Assembly (NCBI GenBank): GCA_033239525.1
Contig: BSYO01000038.1
Location: 8,311,041-8,375,040 of the forward strand
Length of the DNA: 64,000 bases
From: Nepenthes gracilis
Lineage: Eukaryota; Streptophyta; Magnoliopsida; Caryophyllales; Nepenthaceae
Direction: 5' to 3'
Shown here: positions 61,369-64,000 of the stretch, one piece after another
Layout: each line of letters opens with the position of its first letter
How positions within the stretch are numbered: the stretch's first letter is position 1
Notes under the pieces: generated by a model
The model's input: the letters and a program-made list of their open reading frames with translations, nothing else
What the model was told of the DNA's origin: nothing
Database searches by the model: none
Program-made: the position numbers and the translations under genes

Positions 61369-62105
61369 GAGGTTGGAAGCAAAATGACTTGCTTAAATGG
61401 AACCAACTTTGACACTTAGTAGAGCAAGATGTCAGACTTGCTCTTTGTGAAGTCCATGCACAATCCCGTTTTTGCCACAAAAAGCCGACGGTAAAAACGG
61501 ACGAGGAATGGACGTTGGAGCACAAGTAAGTGTGTGAGTTCATCCGGCAGTTCGTGGACGACAACGTGTACAACCACGTTCGGGGAGAGTCCAATGCCAA
61601 GGAGCTTTGGGAGAAGCTGCAAAAGCTCTATGCCTCCAAGACCGGCAATAACAAAATCTTTCACTTGATGAGGCTGATGCAGATTCGGTATAAGGACGGC
61701 TCATCTGTCGCCGACCACCTGAACGAATTTCAGGGCTGTGTGGATCGGCTGAATGGCATGGGGATCAAGTTTGAGAATGAGGTGCTCGGACTCTGGCTCC
61801 TAGCAACCCTCCCGGACTCATGGGAAGTTAGGAGGATCACCATTGCCAATACAGCTCCTTACGGCGTGGTGACTTTGGAGATGGCCAAAGGAGCTGTGTT
61901 GAACGAGGAAGTGGGACGACGGTCTCAGGGTACGTCCACCTCTCAGCACTTCAAGGTCCTTGTCACCGAATCCAGGGGAAGAAGCCGTGGACGTGGCCCA
62001 AAGTCTAAAGACAAAGGACGGAGTAAGTCACGTTCTCGGTACCGGAACATGAAGTGCCATCATTGTGGCAAGAAGGGCCACATCAAGAGATTTTTTTATA
62101 AGTGA
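61369..62105 (+). pseudogene. Copia gag, lightly interrupted
   Basis: The early part (61369-61530, SKMTCLNGTNFDT-like) carries stops and frame changes. From 61530 a 191-codon frame gives FIRQFVDDNVYNHVRGESNA, LWEKLQKLYASKTGNNKIFH and the basic tail with the zinc knuckle CHHCGKKGHIKRF, in which the final Cys is Phe. The TGA at 62103 sits where the family has Trp (YKWKREN), so a TGG to TGA change ends it. The same frame then runs on into protease. Confidence 0.85.
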
Positions 62106-62863
62106 AAACGTGAAAACGTTGGAAAAGAAAGAGGAGAAAAGAGACATGGCGAGGAAGAGTCCTCAGTCTCTGTTGTCACAGGAGGTGACATCTTTCTGGC
62201 CTGTGAGTCTGAAGACTCTGTGAGCGTGACCGAGCAGGCCTCTGACTGGGTGGTGGATTCTGGCGCATCCATCCATGTCACCTCTAGGAGGGAGCTGTTC
62301 TCCACTTACACTCTGAGTGCCCCAGGAGTGTTGAAGATGGGAAACATGAATACGTCCGAGATCGTTGGACAAGGCGACGTCTCCTTGGTGACAAACAATG
62401 GAGCCCGACTGATTTTGAAGGACGTCCGATATGTCCCTGATATTTGTATGAATATCATTTCAGTGGGATGGCTTGATGATGAAGGCTATTACAGTGTCTT
62501 TTGTGACCGCGGTTTCAAGCTAACAAAGGGTTCCATGGTGGTTGCCCGAGGAGTAAAGACTTCAAGCCTTTATGTGCTGAAAGCCAAGGCCGAGGTGGCA
62601 GAGATGAATGCCACTAGATGTGTGGAGTCCTCGTGCCTGTGGCATAAAAGGTTCGGACACATGAGTGAGAGGGCATGAGTCATCTGGCCAAGAAGGGTCT
62701 CATCCCAAACTTGGATGAAGAAAGGCTGAGAACTTGCTCTCACTACATGGCGGGGAAGCAACGGAGAGTCTCCTTTCAAGGAGACGCATCTTCCAGAAGG
62801 TCCGAGGTCCTAGAGCTCGTCAACACGGATGTGTGTGGTCCCCTCGCAGAAAGGTCTTTTTGA
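62106..62863 (+). pseudogene. Copia protease and integrase zinc region
   Basis: DWVVDSGASIHVTSRRELFS is the aspartic protease active site (DSGAS). It is followed by ILKDVRYVPDICMNIISVGW and the integrase zinc motif start SCLWHKRFGHMSERA. A one-base deletion near 62673 (in GAGAGGGCATG) shifts the frame, and the sequence resumes as MSHLAKKGLIPNL and then VLELVNTDVCGPLAERSF, where a TGA replaces a Gly codon at 62862. Confidence 0.85.
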
Positions 62864-64000
62864 GGAGCACAGTACTTTGTATCATTTATTGACGATTGCT
62901 CGAGAAAACTGTGGGTGTTTCCTCTTAAGACCAAGGATCAGGTCGCGGGAATTTTTGAATAGTTCCATGTCCTCGTTGAGCGTGAGACCGGAAGGAAGTT
63001 GAAGGCTGTCTGGAGCGACAACGGTAGAGAGTACATTGTGACTTTTGATGCCTATTGTCGAGCTCATGGCATCAAACATCAGAAGACTCCACCAAAGATG
63101 CCATAGTTAAATGGCGTGGCCGAAAGGATGAATCACACCCTGATGGAAAGGGTTAGGTGCATGTTGTCCGAGGCCAGGCTTCCGGGATGTTTTTGGGCAG
63201 AGGCCTTGAAAGCGGCCACCCAAGTGATCAACCGGTCACCCAGTAAGCCTTTAGACGGGAAAGTCCCAGAGAAGATTTGGACCGGAAAGGAACCAGCTTA
63301 TAACCATCTTCGGACTTTTAGCTGCAAGGCCTTTGTTCATGTTTCGAGAGATAAGAGGAGCAAGCTAGAGCCAAAGACGAAGCAATACGTCTTTCTGGGC
63401 TACGACGAGGACGAACTTGAGTATAGGTTCTATGACCCAATTGAAAGAAAGCTAGCTCGATCTCGAGATGTGGTCTTCGTTGACGAAGAGACCATCGAGG
63501 ACATTGGGAAAGAGAAGAAGTCTCAACCCAATACTTCCCAGACGGACAGAGTTGATATTGATGCTATCCGTCCAATGCCTCTTGAGTCCAATGTCGACAT
63601 ATCAAGAGTAGCTGGCAACCATGATGAGGTGGTTCCAACACCTCAGGAAGATCAAGTTGAAGATCTGGTCCCTCAACAGGCCGAGGTGGCCTTCGTGAGA
63701 CGGTCGTCTAGGGAGAGACGTCCGTCCGTCCGCCTTCCAGCAAGTGAGTACGTCCTTCTCACTGGTGCTGGAGAACCTGAAGATTTTAGTGAGGCCATGT
63801 CTAGTACTCAGAAGGACAAATGGCTTAAGGCCATGAAGGAGGAAATGACCTCTTTTCATGAGAACCATACCTTTGAGCTGGCTGGAGCGCCCAAGAAAAA
63901 GAACGCCCTTAAGAACAAGTGAGTCTTCCGGCTGAAGACGACCGAGGACGCGAGCAAGCCAAGACACAAGGCACGGCTTGTGGTGAAGGGCTTTGGTCAA
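62864..64000 (+). pseudogene. Copia integrase core and start of reverse transcriptase
   Basis: Integrase core pieces are YFVSFIDDCSRKLWVFPLK, WSDNGREYIVTFDAYC and LNGVAERMNHTLMERVRCML (Asp, Asp, Glu in order). The C-terminal blocks are FWAEALKAATQVINRSPSKP and GYDEDELEYRFYDP. RT begins EAMSSTQKDKWLKAMKEEM and continues to ARLVVKGFGQ at the window end. Stops occur at TAG in the FE-FHVLVE block (about 62960), at TAG where PQLNG is usual (63105) and at TGA where NKWVF is usual (63920). Confidence 0.88.

Larger units (their letters stand above)
60813..64000 (+). mobile_element. Ty1-copia element, 5' part, continuing past the window
   Basis: Contains an LTR (60813-61314), PBS, gag, protease, integrase and the first part of RT on the plus strand, the copia order. 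The coding region is only lightly broken (listed under the next entries). The 3' half of RT, RNase H and the 3' LTR are beyond 64000, so age cannot be judged from the LTR pair. G and C content is higher than in the rest of the window. Confidence 0.93.

Noticed and set aside
63602..64000. 132-codon minus-strand frame at the right edge
   Set aside because: Shadow of the copia integrase/RT coding strand, which carries clear domain motifs.
1..64000. A new defence, mobile or regulatory system
   Set aside because: All recognisable coding sequence belongs to ferritin, the phosphatase or known retrotransposon groups. There is no CRISPR-like array, no unusual gene cluster and no bacterial-type sequence.

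Overview
The window is nuclear DNA of a flowering plant, most likely a eudicot. It carries two spliced plant genes (a plastid-type ferritin and a multiple inositol polyphosphate phosphatase) in AT-rich sequence filled with plant-type LTR retrotransposons of the Ty1-copia and Ty3-gypsy (Tat and chromovirus-like) groups. There are no operons, rRNA or tRNA genes, or CRISPR arrays. The species cannot be named from the sequence alone.

Layout. 1-6360: AT-rich intergenic DNA with small foldback, MITE-like repeats. 6630-11308: ferritin gene in eight exons, complete and in frame (271 residues). 11309-12974: spacer. 12975-29757: a repeat-built block. It holds two copies of a dispersed repeat, here called repeat A (copy 1 at 12975-16060, copy 2 at about 24842-27880). 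Both are followed at some distance by a duplicated 1.84-kb segment (17653-19488 and 27905-29757). Between and inside them sit a Tat-type solo LTR, a copia gag remnant, LTR-like sequences and a degenerate retroelement ORF.

30126-53752: the phosphatase gene in 11 inferred exons over 23.6 kb. Intron 4 holds an almost complete antisense copia element with Sirevirus-like features (33611-41122, both LTRs, PBS and PPT visible). Intron 9 holds two further decayed copia elements in opposite orientation. The exon lengths add up to 3n-1, and the missing base maps to the start of exon 5. The gene is therefore either frameshifted or uses an unexpected splice site there.

53753-60780: spacer, repeat A copy 3 (55445-59176), and a Tat-type gypsy LTR, PBS and gag remnant. 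60813-64000: the 5' two thirds of another copia element (LTR, PBS, gag, protease, integrase, start of reverse transcriptase), broken by a few stops and one frameshift and running off the window.

Functionally the window is two unrelated housekeeping genes, iron storage in plastids and inositol phosphate dephosphorylation in the secretory pathway, embedded in layered transposon debris. I saw no evidence of a new biological system. The points most worth checking are the exon 5 frame of the phosphatase, the ferritin nucleation-site substitution, the tandem duplication at the phosphatase 5' end, and the three-copy repeat A with its palindrome.
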